This document shows positions 1-9,164 of a DNA stretch of 64,000 nucleotides, one piece after another. The notes below the pieces were generated by a model that did not search any database, had not been told where the DNA came from, and saw nothing but the letters and a program-made list of their open reading frames with translations. The stretch is from Pseudoalteromonas xiamenensis (lineage in GTDB: Bacteria; Pseudomonadota; Gammaproteobacteria; Enterobacterales; Alteromonadaceae): assembly GCF_042431545.1 (NCBI RefSeq), contig NZ_JBHLYX010000008.1. One strand, 5' to 3'. A program made the position numbers and the translations under genes. Each line of letters begins with the position of its first letter. Within the stretch, counting starts at the first letter, position 1.

Positions 1-1465
1 AAGCCCATTGATAAGGTAACGTGGTGTCCGTACCGAGCAGCAAACCATTGGCAAAGAACTGTACTTGTGAGATTTGACCTGCAAATGCCGATGCATCTGC
101 TTGCAATTGCACTGTTTTACCCAGTACTAAACGACTCCCTGCGCTTGGTGCCGTTAATGAAGTTACAACCGATTGATCGGTAACGACAACTTGTTGTGTG
201 CTTTCACCAACATTACCCTCATTATCAGTCGCTTGGGCTTTTAAGGTTACGTTGCCAACACGGGTTGGTGTCCAGTCAAATAGTAATGAGCTTTGACTTA
301 CTTGCGTAAGCAACGTGTCGTTTACAAAGACGGCCAACTGGCTCACTTGTCCATCGGCGTCATTGGCCGTCACTTGGATTTTAGTCACTGCGTTTTTCAA
401 TATTGTGCTGTCCGGCGCTGGTGTTTGAAACTGAACAGTAGGCACAGCTGCACACAAACCACTTTCCGTCCATGCATCTTTCCAATATTGGCCAGTTCCT
501 GGTTCATAAGCCCAAGCAGCATTAGAGCTACACCAGCCAGCAACATCACAACGATATTTAAAGTTGTTATGTGCGACAAATTGCCCTGCACTATATGCCT
601 GTCCTGCAACGTAACTTGCAAGGCCAGCACAACCACCAGACTGCTGTTCCACCACTTTTACTGAAACGCTGGACATTGTCGTTGCATCTTTATCGTCTGT
701 CGCAATGACTTTTAATGTCTGGCTTCCAACGGTGTTTGCTTGCCAATCTATTAGATATGGTGATTTATTGAGTGTCGCAAGAAGTGTATCACCCAACCAA
801 AACGTGACCGATTTAACACTCCCGTCGCTATCCGATGCCTCCGCTTGAATACTGACCGTGCTGCCTAGATTAACTTGACTGCCCGATACAGGGTTTTTAA
901 TAGAGACCGTTGGCGGCACATTACCCGATGCTGACTGAACAGAGATATTTACACTCGAGCTTTCTATTGTTGCCCCGTCATTATCCGTTGCTTTAGCAAG
1001 CAGTCGGTGTTGACCAAGCACCGCAGACCAACTGATCTCATAAGGTGTTTTACTTACTTCCCCGAGCAAATTGCCATCAACATAGAATGCAACATGGGCA
1101 ATTGAACCATCATTATCCGTTGCGGATGCTTTAATGATAACGCTGTCATTTTCGGCCAAAACACTGTTGTCCGTTGGCGAATCAATCGCCACCACAGGAA
1201 ACTGATTACCACCACAGGTCCCTAACACTTTCCAAACATCATACGTATTACTGTTCGTTGCTGGCGTTTGGTTTTGAGTCCACCATTTGGCTTCATAGGC
1301 TGTATTTTGTAGTGTGACTTTGCTGCCTGAGGTATACACTGCATTTTGCTCCCATGTACTGAGACCTGTGCAGTCAAAGGCATAAACGGACGAAGATAGC
1401 CCAAGGGTGACGAGTGTCAAAGCGCTTATCATGGCGTTTTGCGTCGCTTTATTGCGTTGTGTCAT
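1..1465 (-). CDS. Secreted chitin-binding multidomain protein, N-terminal part (cut by window edge)
   Basis: The reading frame is open from an ATG at 1465 (AAGGAGT upstream) to the left edge, so the C-terminus is missing. The protein starts with a signal peptide ending near SSVYA. A CBM5/12-type chitin-binding module follows (AYEAKWWTQNQ, then W...GTC), then two Ig-like repeats of the type found in glycan-degrading enzymes (FYVDGNLLGE..PYEISW and FWLGDTLLA..PYLIDW). A second CBM5/12-like module (YSAGQFVAHNNFKYRC) and further Ig-like repeats (VFVNDTLLTQ, FFANGLLLGT) come after. This order is usual for secreted GH18 or GH19 chitinases and chitin-active lytic enzymes. The catalytic domain would lie beyond the window, so the enzyme class is an inference; binding to chitin or related glycans outside the cell is well supported. 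Confidence 0.75.
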   Translation of the reverse strand, partial: MTQRNKATQNAMISALTLVTLGLSSSVYAFDCTGLSTWEQNAVYTSGSKVTLQNTAYEAKWWTQNQTPATNSNTYDVWKVLGTCGGNQFPVVAIDSPTDNSVLAENDSVIIKASATDNDGSIAHVAFYVDGNLLGEVSKTPYEISWSAVLGQHRLLAKATDNDGATIESSSVNISVQSASGNVPPTVSIKNPVSGSQVNLGSTVSIQAEASDSDGSVKSVTFWLGDTLLATLNKSPYLIDWQANTVGSQTLKVIATDDKDATTMSSVSVKVVEQQSGGCAGLASYVAGQAYSAGQFVAHNNFKYRCDVAGWCSSNAAWAYEPGTGQYWKDAWTESGLCAAVPTVQFQTPAPDSTILKNAVTKIQVTANDADGQVSQLAVFVNDTLLTQVSQSSLLFDWTPTRVGNVTLKAQATDNEGNVGESTQQVVVTDQSVVTSLTAPSAGSRLVLGKTVQLQADASAFAGQISQVQFFANGLLLGTDTTLPYQWA

Positions 1466-1668
1466 TATTGACTCCTTTACATGTTTTTGTTCAAAGCTTA
1501 ACCAGCTTATAGGTAAGTAAAGTGTTACGCAATTGAAAATATAAGATTGATAAATGCAATAAAAATGAAGTGAAAATGCGCAAAGACTTTGTGAAAGGTA
1601 ACGTTGATTTGGGAGCAAGTACTCAGGTGAAAGGACTTACTCATTGTGGGCTTAATACGAAAAGGACA

Positions 1669-2154
1669 CTATGGACGTTTAAACGCTTTAATTTTCTCAA
1701 CAAGTCGGTCTAATCGCGCATCCAAGCTTTTAATGTCGGTATCAAATGACTTGCTGACTGCATTCATTTCTTCGCTGATGCTCGTTTCCCATTGCGCTCC
1801 GGCAAGATTGTTATTTGCACTTTGCTTTTTACGCATCAGCGCATCCAATTTTGCATCACGCTGTTTCATCAACCGATTGCGCTTGCCTTCTAGTTGTTCG
1901 AACTCTCGTTTGATTTGCTCCAATTCTACGTACAAATCTACTTGTTCAAGCGTTTTTTGGTGTTTGAGGTTATCGATACTGTCTGCGTGCTCATTGGTCG
2001 ACATTTTCGGCGGTGGTGTGATTGTCACCACTTGTTGATTGTCGCCACAGGGAAACTGCGAATACACGACGGTACCGCCATTGTCACATTTATAAACAGA
2101 GGACGCTGTACTGGCTATCCAACTAGAAACCGCAAAAAGTAGAGAAAGAGACAT
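1669..2154 (-). CDS. DUF4124-type exported coiled-coil protein
   Basis: This protein of 161 residues has a short signal peptide (about residues 1-18). A DUF4124-like motif follows at about 20-40 (VYKCDNGGTVVYSQFPCG), with the paired cysteines typical of that family. The rest (about 65-160) is charged, rich in Glu, Lys and Arg, and reads as a long alpha-helical coiled coil. DUF4124 proteins are envelope proteins of unknown biochemical role, so no reaction can be assigned. The ATG at 2154 has GGAGTG upstream. It lies between the chitin-binding protein and the DUF3297 gene, all on the minus strand, but a strong terminator at 2245-2274 separates it from DUF3297, so it is probably transcribed alone. 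Confidence 0.7.
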   Translation of the reverse strand: MSLSLLFAVSSWIASTASSVYKCDNGGTVVYSQFPCGDNQQVVTITPPPKMSTNEHADSIDNLKHQKTLEQVDLYVELEQIKREFEQLEGKRNRLMKQRDAKLDALMRKKQSANNNLAGAQWETSISEEMNAVSKSFDTDIKSLDARLDRLVEKIKAFKRP

Positions 2155-2244
2155 ACTTACACTCCATGCATGTTTGTCTTAATTAATTACAGCATACCAC
2201 ACTGACTGCACTTCGACTGGATTAACTTTGGGGAATACGTAAAG

Positions 2245-2274
2245 CAAAAAAGGAAACTTGAGGTTTCCTTTTTA
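2245..2274 (-). terminator. Rho-independent terminator after the DUF3297 gene
   Basis: The arms AAAAAGGAAAC and GTTTCCTTTTT pair around a short loop. Read on the minus strand the stem ends in a T run, directly downstream of the gene ending at 2297. Confidence 0.75.
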
Positions 2275-2296
2275 TCTAACAAGGCAGGAAAGCGAA

Positions 2297-2551
2297 TTAC
2301 GCTTCGCGATAAAATGCCTCTACCGTGCCTTTTGATTTGATAAGCAGTGGCTGACCACGACGGTCTAATGCTTTTGGAGAGGCAATCATTACCCAACCTT
2401 CGCTGATGCAATATTCTTCAACATCAAAACGCTCTTTGCCATTCAAACGAATGCCGATATCGTGCTGAAGTACTTCTTCAGAGTAGAACTTGCTGCGCGG
2501 GTTAATTGATAGGCGATCTGGTAATGCCGGTAATGTCGTTGTGTCGTTCAT
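2297..2551 (-). CDS. DUF3297 family small protein
   Basis: The 84-residue product matches the DUF3297 pattern along its whole length: LPDRLSINPRSKFY near residues 10-23, an IGIRLNG segment, VEEYCISEGWV and KALDRRGQPL in the middle, and GTVEAFYREA at the end. The family is small, soluble and widespread in Proteobacteria, and its biochemical role is not known. No signal peptide or membrane segment is seen. The ATG at 2551 has only a weak ribosome-binding site. The gene appears to be monocistronic, with its own terminator at 2245-2274. Confidence 0.85.
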   Translation of the reverse strand: MNDTTTLPALPDRLSINPRSKFYSEEVLQHDIGIRLNGKERFDVEEYCISEGWVMIASPKALDRRGQPLLIKSKGTVEAFYREA

Positions 2552-2776
2552 TGTGTCTTATCTACTGTAATCAATTGATGACGTGTATTGTAGGTAATCC
2601 CATCTTTACGCTCAATAGTAATGCGAAACTAAAATCATCCAAAAGAGATTTTGCAGCACAAAATTGATTTCAAGCAGCGTATTGCAGGAATGATGGTCAA
2701 ATTCTGCTATCCTGACTTGGAAATCCCACCTAGTTACACTAGTATGTGACTGTATTTGCCGCTATTTTGTATATAA

Positions 2777-4201
2777 ATGAAATCATTTCCCTCACTGTAT
2801 TTTACAAATCTCTTTCTGATCGGTGGCACAGGCTTACTGACCACTTATCTTGCCCTTTACCTTGGTCAACACGGCGTTTCGACTTTCTGGATAGGTTTAT
2901 TGACCTCCTGCTATTACCTTGGTCTACTATTTGGTTCCAAACTCGGCTACACGCTCATTAAATCTGTTGGTCATATTCGTACTTTTGCAGCCAGTACTGC
3001 GGCAGTAACCGCCTGTGTCGCTGCACATGGGGTAAGTGACAACATTTATCTATGGCTTGCTTTGCGCTTTATTGTCGGCCTCGGAATGATGTGTAATTAC
3101 ATGGTTTTGGAAAGTTGGCTAAATGAACAAGCCGCCCCAGAATCGCGCGGCCGCGTTTTCTCTTTTTATATGATCACCTCCTACCTCGGGATGGTTATGG
3201 GTCAATATGCCTTGTCGCAGTTCCCTGAACTCGGCTACGCCCCACTTTTCTTGGTTTGTATGGCATTGTCGGTCGGTATTATTCCTATCTCCATCACGCG
3301 CCGAATTCACCCCAAACCCCTGAAGCCTCTTCAGGTAAGTCTGTTTGGTTATTTAAAGAAAGTGCCGCAATCACTCACCGCAGTTCATTTCGCCGGGATC
3401 ATTAACGGTAGCTTTTATGGCCTTGCACCCACGTTTGCCAATTTATCGGGTTTTAATGCCACTGAAATTGCGATGTTTATGTCAGTCACCATCTTTGCGG
3501 GTTTGTTAGCGCAATGGCCGATGGGGATTGTGTCGGATAAAATCCGTCGTAGCGTTCTCATTCGTAGTAATGCAGTGGCTATTGGGGTGATAAGCTTATT
3601 GATGTTTATTCTGCCGATTTCGCAGATCTCAGCGTATGTCCTCACCTTTTTATTTGGTCTGTTCGCTTTTACGCTCTATCCACTTTCTTCCGCTCTTGCT
3701 AATTCACGAGTGGAAGATGAAGACCGTGTTGGTGTATCGTCCGCACTACTTGTTGCATTTGGTTCAGGTGCAGCACTGGGCTCAGCGGCCAACGCAAAGA
3801 TCATGGCCTTGTTTGGACACCAAGCCTTGTATGCGTCAATCACCGTTTTAACCATTCTCATGTTCATGATTTTGAGCTTCATTAACTCAAAACAAAAAGC
3901 AGAGAAACCAGAGCCAACCGATTACGTTATGGGTACTTCTGACGTTACCAATTCACCACTCGCGGCAACTATGGATCCCCGTATTGAAGAAACGATGGCC
4001 CATGAACAGTTATTGGTTGTGGGTGAAGGTAATGAGCGCATTGAAGACGACTTAGAAGATGGACTAGACGAGCAAGAAGACGCGCTTAAAGCAGAAGACG
4101 GCTCACATCATTCGGAAAACATTGAACAACCTAGTGAAGGCTCTGAACACCCAACCGCAGCGGTCGAACAGCCCGTGGCGACTAGTCCGATAACAAAATA
4201 G
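2777..4201 (+). CDS. MFS transporter, YcaD family, with acidic C-terminal tail
   Basis: Residues 1 to about 380 form a 12-helix major facilitator resembling E. coli YcaD (about 380 residues), including LYLGQHGVSTFWIG in the first loop, RFIVGLGMMCNYMVLESWL in helix 4, and ESRGRVFS. The substrate of this branch is unknown. Unlike YcaD, this protein continues for about 90 more residues, very rich in Glu and Asp (IEDDLEDGLDEQEDALKAED and further), which would project into the cytoplasm. The ATG at 2777 fits the start of the family. The gene is convergent with the next one and a perfect hairpin lies between them. Family assignment is firm; the role of the tail is unknown. Confidence 0.85.
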   Translation: MKSFPSLYFTNLFLIGGTGLLTTYLALYLGQHGVSTFWIGLLTSCYYLGLLFGSKLGYTLIKSVGHIRTFAASTAAVTACVAAHGVSDNIYLWLALRFIVGLGMMCNYMVLESWLNEQAAPESRGRVFSFYMITSYLGMVMGQYALSQFPELGYAPLFLVCMALSVGIIPISITRRIHPKPLKPLQVSLFGYLKKVPQSLTAVHFAGIINGSFYGLAPTFANLSGFNATEIAMFMSVTIFAGLLAQWPMGIVSDKIRRSVLIRSNAVAIGVISLLMFILPISQISAYVLTFLFGLFAFTLYPLSSALANSRVEDEDRVGVSSALLVAFGSGAALGSAANAKIMALFGHQALYASITVLTILMFMILSFINSKQKAEKPEPTDYVMGTSDVTNSPLAATMDPRIEETMAHEQLLVVGEGNERIEDDLEDGLDEQEDALKAEDGSHHSENIEQPSEGSEHPTAAVEQPVATSPITK

Positions 4202-4217
4202 TCTCGCCTTCTTAGCA

Positions 4218-4247
4218 ACAACGGTGTCGTTATGACGACACCGTTGT
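4218..4247. terminator. Hairpin between convergent genes
   Basis: A perfect 13-base stem (ACAACGGTGTCGT / ACGACACCGTTGT) around a TATG loop sits between the MFS gene and the minus-strand gene at 4272. It lacks a clear T run on either side, so it may work as a bidirectional transcript-end structure rather than a classical terminator. Confidence 0.6.
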
Positions 4248-4271
4248 GTGATTTAGTAATTGACCATTTTA

Positions 4272-5246
4272 TTATTGTCCGTCTTGTCCATACCAACTCC
4301 AGCTTGGATACAACACACCATTTACGACAGCATCATTGCCTGTAAAAATAGAATGAGGTTTATCTACCGCAGTCCAACCTGTCGCCGTTGAGTGTTCTAG
4401 TTCAAACACAACGTTACCGTATATCTCGTAGGGCCCCAAGATAGAAGATTCACGGTAGGCTGCAAACAACGTTTGTCCTCCCATCATCAAATGGCCAACG
4501 GTACTTTGATTGTCGACATCCACAGCGCCTTTACTCCAAATCATAAGTAACGCAACTGAGGATTGATTGTCGGCAAGGAAATAGCCGTTACCTGAGACTT
4601 CCACCGAGCTAAACTGACTCCCCGAGGTTGAACGGGCAAAAGAGGTATCCAAGACATTTAAGGTAATACCTGTGTTTTCTGCTTGGAACTCAATGGCTGA
4701 GCTACCTGACACCCTAAACTTAGCTTGTGACTGTTTACTCACGTAGGCTGTGCTGTTGTCTGTAATTGAAAAAGGATAAAACCCACCGTCACTGTTTTCG
4801 CTGTTGGTCGTAATGTTTTCAAGCGTGACTGTACTATTGCCTTTCGCCACAAAAGCTTGAACATTGCTTGGCGCTGCAATCGTCAGATTTTTTAAATTGA
4901 CAACTGAGTGGATGGCCGTAACTGCACTCTTGTCTGTCTGAGTGGACTTAATGCTGCTTGCGACGGATGAGTCACCAACAATTGAAATGTTGTCAGACTC
5001 AAACGTCACGGGACCTTGGCATTCGCCTCGAATTTCTAATTCAGATTGTGTTTTAAACCAAACGCCTCGAGCTGCATATTGTTGTAATGCCAACGGATTT
5101 TGTTGGCAGTTTAGTTTAAGTCGATAGAGTTTTGCCGAAGATTGGGCTTCTACACCGTCGATTTGTGGCTGTGCAATCCCGGTGTTTGATAGCATGCAAA
5201 CTGCAGCAACACCGACGCTTATCACCGCTTTGTTGAAAGGTTTCAT
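4272..5246 (-). CDS. Exported hypothetical protein, beta-helix-like
   Basis: I do not recognise the family. The 324-residue product has a clear signal peptide (about 1-25, ending ...NTGIAQ) and a good ribosome-binding site (AAAGGAAATTTG before the ATG at 5246). The body is rich in Ser, Thr, Val and Asn and shows short recurring strands such as SDNISIVGDSS, NLKNLTIAAPSN, NSTVTLENITT and NQSTVGHLMMGG. This periodic pattern is typical of right-handed parallel beta-helices in secreted or surface proteins, so the fold is inferred. A Cys pair (LNCQQ, GECQG) near residues 47-77 may form a disulphide. No catalytic motif is visible. The gene is single and convergent with the MFS gene. Confidence 0.55.
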   Translation of the reverse strand: MKPFNKAVISVGVAAVCMLSNTGIAQPQIDGVEAQSSAKLYRLKLNCQQNPLALQQYAARGVWFKTQSELEIRGECQGPVTFESDNISIVGDSSVASSIKSTQTDKSAVTAIHSVVNLKNLTIAAPSNVQAFVAKGNSTVTLENITTNSENSDGGFYPFSITDNSTAYVSKQSQAKFRVSGSSAIEFQAENTGITLNVLDTSFARSTSGSQFSSVEVSGNGYFLADNQSSVALLMIWSKGAVDVDNQSTVGHLMMGGQTLFAAYRESSILGPYEIYGNVVFELEHSTATGWTAVDKPHSIFTGNDAVVNGVLYPSWSWYGQDGQ

Positions 5247-5414
5247 TCAAATTTCCTTTTATTGGTTAATAACGCGATGCCACATTAGCAACTGCGATAG
5301 ACAAAATGACAGCGCAGTCAATTTTTAACCAGTAAATGAATTTTATTCAAATGAAATTAGTTTAAGTTGATACGAATATCGCGGGTGACCCACACAGCCT
5401 AGTTCTAGAACACG

Positions 5415-6635
5415 TTATTTTGTCGGCCTCTCACTGCGTTTTTCAAGTAAACGGGCTTCATGATCTAACACAAGGTATTCAAACCACGTCAGCACATTAT
5501 TATTAAACATGCCATCAAAATCGAGCGCCCCGCTTGTCCAAGCTTTATTCACTACCGAGCAAGGTTGTTCATTTTCAAACTTAAGTATTCTTAACAAGGG
5601 ATTATCTGCTTTTGGCAAAGTACTTAGATACTGTATAAAAGCAAATGCAGACGCATACAAAGCATGCCGATTGTCGCGCCACATCTCATTTGTATTAATG
5701 ACATCATCAAATAACAGAGGTGCACCTAAATAGTTACTGCGCGCATCCCAAGTTGCTTTATCTAAAAACAATTCCGGATTTTCGCTTTCATAAAAATGCG
5801 CAAAATACTGAGCTAATCCCTCTTGTGCCCAGCGATGCATGTAGCCAAATTGAACAAAGTTTACAGCATGAACGGATTCATGAATGGTGGTACGCAACAA
5901 ACTGTTCGTATCGATATACCCTTCGTACGTCCGAGGTAAATGCACTAGCGCAATATGTTCTAAGGGTAAGTAAACACCGGGAATATTTGATGGCATAGAA
6001 GCATGGTATTTGTCGAGTAATGCTTCATAGGTTTCCAAATCATAGGCAATAAGAATATCGATTTTAGATTGATAGAGTTTTTCATAACCAAGCCAATCGA
6101 TATATTGGCGATATACTTTGTCCAAATGCGTCGAGACAGTCTCATAAATCTTTTTCTCGAATCTTTGATTAACGAATTCCGACAGCGGCATGGTGTAGCG
6201 ACGACTATAAACGAGTTTAATATCAAGTTGATATAAGTCCGAGAAGTGCTCCGTTTTCTCGTCATACACAATTGGCAGTCGTTCAAGCGTACGGCACAAT
6301 TCAAGGTCAGCTTTTGACGGTGTCACTTCTAACCATGGATGAGGCGCAGACTGCGTGTACACTTCCCCATCGGACGACCTTTGCGTTGTTGAGTGGTCCT
6401 GTGCTTCTTCACTTTTCTGTTCAACGTTAATATGAGGAACAACGATTTCAATGTCGTGCGGCTCTACAGCTTGTGTTGCCTTCGAGGTTGTTGCAGGAAG
6501 AACAACAGTCGATGATTCCTCCCGTGACTCCAACCAAAACAATACCGCTTGCACTACTACCAAAGCGACTACGAGCAAAATACTAAGCAGTTTTATCATG
6601 TTAGCTGTAGATAGCGGTTTCCTTTGCACTGACAC
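5415..6635 (-). CDS. Membrane-anchored gluzincin-type metallopeptidase-like protein
   Basis: The protein (406 residues from the GTG at 6635) has one N-terminal membrane segment (about 13-34), a Ser/Thr/Glu-rich linker (about 38-100) and a periplasmic domain. Residues 252-256 are HESVH, an HExxH zinc-binding motif, and a glutamate follows 15 residues later in WAQEGLAQYF (Glu272). This is the usual spacing for gluzincin peptidases of the DUF1570/peptidase MA type. Active-site residues are therefore intact, and a peptidase acting in the periplasm or at the inner membrane is the best guess; the substrate is unknown. The start is uncertain: a GTG six bases downstream (6629) has a better-spaced AGAGAG. 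Confidence 0.6.
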   Translation of the reverse strand: MSVQRKPLSTANMIKLLSILLVVALVVVQAVLFWLESREESSTVVLPATTSKATQAVEPHDIEIVVPHINVEQKSEEAQDHSTTQRSSDGEVYTQSAPHPWLEVTPSKADLELCRTLERLPIVYDEKTEHFSDLYQLDIKLVYSRRYTMPLSEFVNQRFEKKIYETVSTHLDKVYRQYIDWLGYEKLYQSKIDILIAYDLETYEALLDKYHASMPSNIPGVYLPLEHIALVHLPRTYEGYIDTNSLLRTTIHESVHAVNFVQFGYMHRWAQEGLAQYFAHFYESENPELFLDKATWDARSNYLGAPLLFDDVINTNEMWRDNRHALYASAFAFIQYLSTLPKADNPLLRILKFENEQPCSVVNKAWTSGALDFDGMFNNNVLTWFEYLVLDHEARLLEKRSERPTK

Positions 6636-6845
6636 TCTCTAATTCGAACACCTCACTTTAGAGAATATAGTGAACTATTTATGAGCTCAACCACATTTGT
6701 TAATGCACACGATTTGATTAAAGTTATTTGGCTAAATTGACCTACAACAGCAGAGATTCAGCCGAATTCGCCACTCTGTTTTTGATTAATCTGATTGTGC
6801 CGCATTTAAGACGGCGGGCAGACTGATGAATAAAAGGATTAAATT

Positions 6846-7070
6846 ATGGCAAATGGTAAAAATTCATTTGTGGGTGATGCGAATGCTTGGCATATCCACC
6901 ACAACGATCACATTAAGTACCACAATGGTGCTCGTGTAAACGTGTCAGGTCGCACACAACCCCAAGTACTTGAAAAGCTCCGTGAGAAATACCCTAACCT
7001 AGATGATCTTACGGATAAATCAGGTTGGTCAGCGTGCAAGACATGGATGGATAACAACCTAGGCGATTAA
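6846..7070 (+). CDS. Small soluble protein, unknown
   Basis: The 74-residue product matches no family I can name. It has no signal peptide or membrane segment. It begins with a His-rich stretch (WHIHHNDHIKYHNGARV) and ends in a charged, helix-like half with a single Cys (SACKTWMD). An AAAGGATTAA sequence just before the ATG gives a good ribosome-binding site. A strong hairpin terminator follows at 7097-7132. The clean signals before and after it make it a real gene. Metal binding through the histidines is possible but only inferred. Confidence 0.6.
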   Translation: MANGKNSFVGDANAWHIHHNDHIKYHNGARVNVSGRTQPQVLEKLREKYPNLDDLTDKSGWSACKTWMDNNLGD

Positions 7071-7096
7071 TTTTATAGTTTCCAACCCAACCATAA

Positions 7097-7132
7097 AAAA
7101 AGCGCTGTGGTTATTCACTCACAGCGCTTTTC
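7097..7132. terminator. Bidirectional terminator between the small ORF and hutU
   Basis: The arms AGCGCTGTG (7101-7109) and CACAGCGCT (7120-7128) are flanked by an A run on the left and a T run on the right, so the structure can end transcription from both convergent genes. Confidence 0.85.
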
Positions 7133-7152
7133 TTCAATTGAAGAGAAATGAC

Positions 7153-9162
7153 TTAGAACAAACCGTTTAAAATTTCATCATCAACCGTATTTGCAAGCGT
7201 GACTTTCAGCTTAGGTGTACGAGCCATCTCACGTTTAATGGCAAAGTTTGCCTCTTCATTACGCGCCCAACTGCGGCGTGCAATGCCGTTGTTTACATCG
7301 AACAACAACATTGATTTCAAGCGGCGTTCTGCACTTTCGCTTCCGTCTAAAAGCATGCCGAAACCACCATTGATCACTTCGCCCCAGCCAACACCACCAC
7401 CGTTATGAATAGAGACCCAAGTCGCACCACGGAAACTGTCACCAATCACGTTGTGAATCGCCATATCCGCGGTAAAACGGCTACCGTCATAAATATTTGA
7501 TGTTTCACGGAAAGGTGAATCAGTGCCGCTTACATCGTGGTGATCACGCCCAAGTACAACTGGACCAATTTCACCTCGATTAATCGCATCATTGAATGCT
7601 TTAGCAATTTCCATCCGGCCTTGTGCGTCAGCATAAAGAATACGCGCTTGAGAACCAACGACGAGCTTGTTTTGCTTAGCATCGTTAATCCAAGTGATGT
7701 TATCTTGCATTTGCTGCTGAATTTCTTCTGGCGATTCTTCCATAATCTTATTCAACACTTGTGCTGCGATGGCATCTGTCTTATCTAAATCTTCTGACTG
7801 TCCAGATGTACACACCCAACGGAATGGACCAAAACCATAGTCAAAACACATTGGTCCAAGAATATCTTGTACATACGATGGGTATTTAAAATCAATACCG
7901 TTATCTGCCATGACATCGCCACCTGCACGCGACGCTTCAAGTAAAAACGCATTACCATAGTCAAAGAAATACGTACCTTTCGCGGTATGTTTGTTTACCG
8001 CATCAGCATGACGTTTCAATGTCGCCTGAACTTTCGCTTTGAAAACGTCTGGCTCTTCGCGGATCAAGCGATTTGATTCTTCGTAGCTAATTCCAACTGG
8101 GTAATAGCCGCCTGACCAAGGGTTATGCAAAGAAGTTTGGTCCGACCCTAAATGAACAAAAATGTTGTGCTCGTAAAACGCTTCCCACACATCAACTACG
8201 TTCCCAATGAATGCAATCGATACGACTTCTTCATTTACTTGTGCTTCACGAACTCGAGAAATCAGCGCGTCCATGTTGTCGATAAGCTCATCAACCCAAC
8301 CCTGCTGATGACGTTTTGTTGCGGCTTTCGGATTTACTTCCGCGCAAACCGTAATACAGTTTGCGATGTTACCCGCTTTCGGCTGCGCACCACTCATGCC
8401 TCCCAAACCGGCCGTTAGGAAGATCTTTCCTTTCGGACTTTCGCCTTTATTCAATACTTTACGGAAAGCATTCATGACGGTAATTGTCGTTCCGTGAACG
8501 ATCCCCTGTGGACCGATGTACATGAACGATCCTGCTGTCATTTGCCCGTATTGGGTAACGCCCAGTGCATTAAAGCGCTCCCAATCATCTGGTTTTGAGT
8601 AATTCGGGATCATCATACCGTTCGTAACAACAACACGAGGTGCGTCTTCTGACGATGGGAACAAGCCCATTGGGTGTCCTGAATACATATGCAGCGTTTG
8701 GTCACTTTCCATTTCACTTAAGTACTTCATCGCCAGACGATATTGCGCCCAGTTTTGGAATACTGCACCATTACCACCGTACGTAATTAGCTCTTCAGGA
8801 TGCTGTGCAACCGCTGGATCCAAGTTGTTGTCAATCATCAACATGATCGCAGCCGCTTGCTCACATTTTGCTGGATAATCAGAAATTGCTCGCGCTTTAA
8901 GCTCATAGTTTGGCTTGAAGCGATACATGTAGATACGGCCAAAATCGTTTAATTCTTTTGCAAATTCTGGCGCCAGTTCACTGTGCCACTCTTTAGGGAA
9001 GTAACGGAGCGCGTTACGAATAGCCAACTGTTTTTCTTCCGTTGACAGAATGTCTTTGCGTTTTGGCGCACGGTTCGCGTCTTCTGGATAGGGTTTTACA
9101 GCAGGCAGCTCACTCGGAATACCTTGCTTAATTTGTTCTTGAAACGTCATGCTTGCTTCCAT
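7153..9162 (-). CDS. hutU: Urocanate hydratase (urocanase), long form
   Basis: HutU is the second enzyme of histidine degradation: it hydrates urocanate to 4-imidazolone-5-propanoate in the cytoplasm using tightly bound NAD+ as a catalytic electrophile. Visible urocanase signatures include YGGNGAVFQNWAQYRLA (about residue 128), MTAGSFMYIGPQGIVHGT (about 210), the glycine-rich FLTAGLGGMSGAQPKA, and HNGGGVGWGEVINGGFG near the C-terminus. At 669 residues it is about 110 longer than the roughly 555-residue form found in many bacteria and is closer in size to animal urocanase. It starts 2 bases after the hutH stop, so the two are translated from one message. Two nearby ATGs (9162 and 9150) could be the start. 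hutI and hutG are not in the window. Confidence 0.95.
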   Translation of the reverse strand: MEASMTFQEQIKQGIPSELPAVKPYPEDANRAPKRKDILSTEEKQLAIRNALRYFPKEWHSELAPEFAKELNDFGRIYMYRFKPNYELKARAISDYPAKCEQAAAIMLMIDNNLDPAVAQHPEELITYGGNGAVFQNWAQYRLAMKYLSEMESDQTLHMYSGHPMGLFPSSEDAPRVVVTNGMMIPNYSKPDDWERFNALGVTQYGQMTAGSFMYIGPQGIVHGTTITVMNAFRKVLNKGESPKGKIFLTAGLGGMSGAQPKAGNIANCITVCAEVNPKAATKRHQQGWVDELIDNMDALISRVREAQVNEEVVSIAFIGNVVDVWEAFYEHNIFVHLGSDQTSLHNPWSGGYYPVGISYEESNRLIREEPDVFKAKVQATLKRHADAVNKHTAKGTYFFDYGNAFLLEASRAGGDVMADNGIDFKYPSYVQDILGPMCFDYGFGPFRWVCTSGQSEDLDKTDAIAAQVLNKIMEESPEEIQQQMQDNITWINDAKQNKLVVGSQARILYADAQGRMEIAKAFNDAINRGEIGPVVLGRDHHDVSGTDSPFRETSNIYDGSRFTADMAIHNVIGDSFRGATWVSIHNGGGVGWGEVINGGFGMLLDGSESAERRLKSMLLFDVNNGIARRSWARNEEANFAIKREMARTPKLKVTLANTVDDEILNGLF

Positions 9163-9164
9163 CG

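Noticed and set aside
293..664. Plus-strand frame of 123 codons at the left edge
   Set aside because: It is antisense to the chitin-binding protein frame, which has a clear signal peptide and domain structure.
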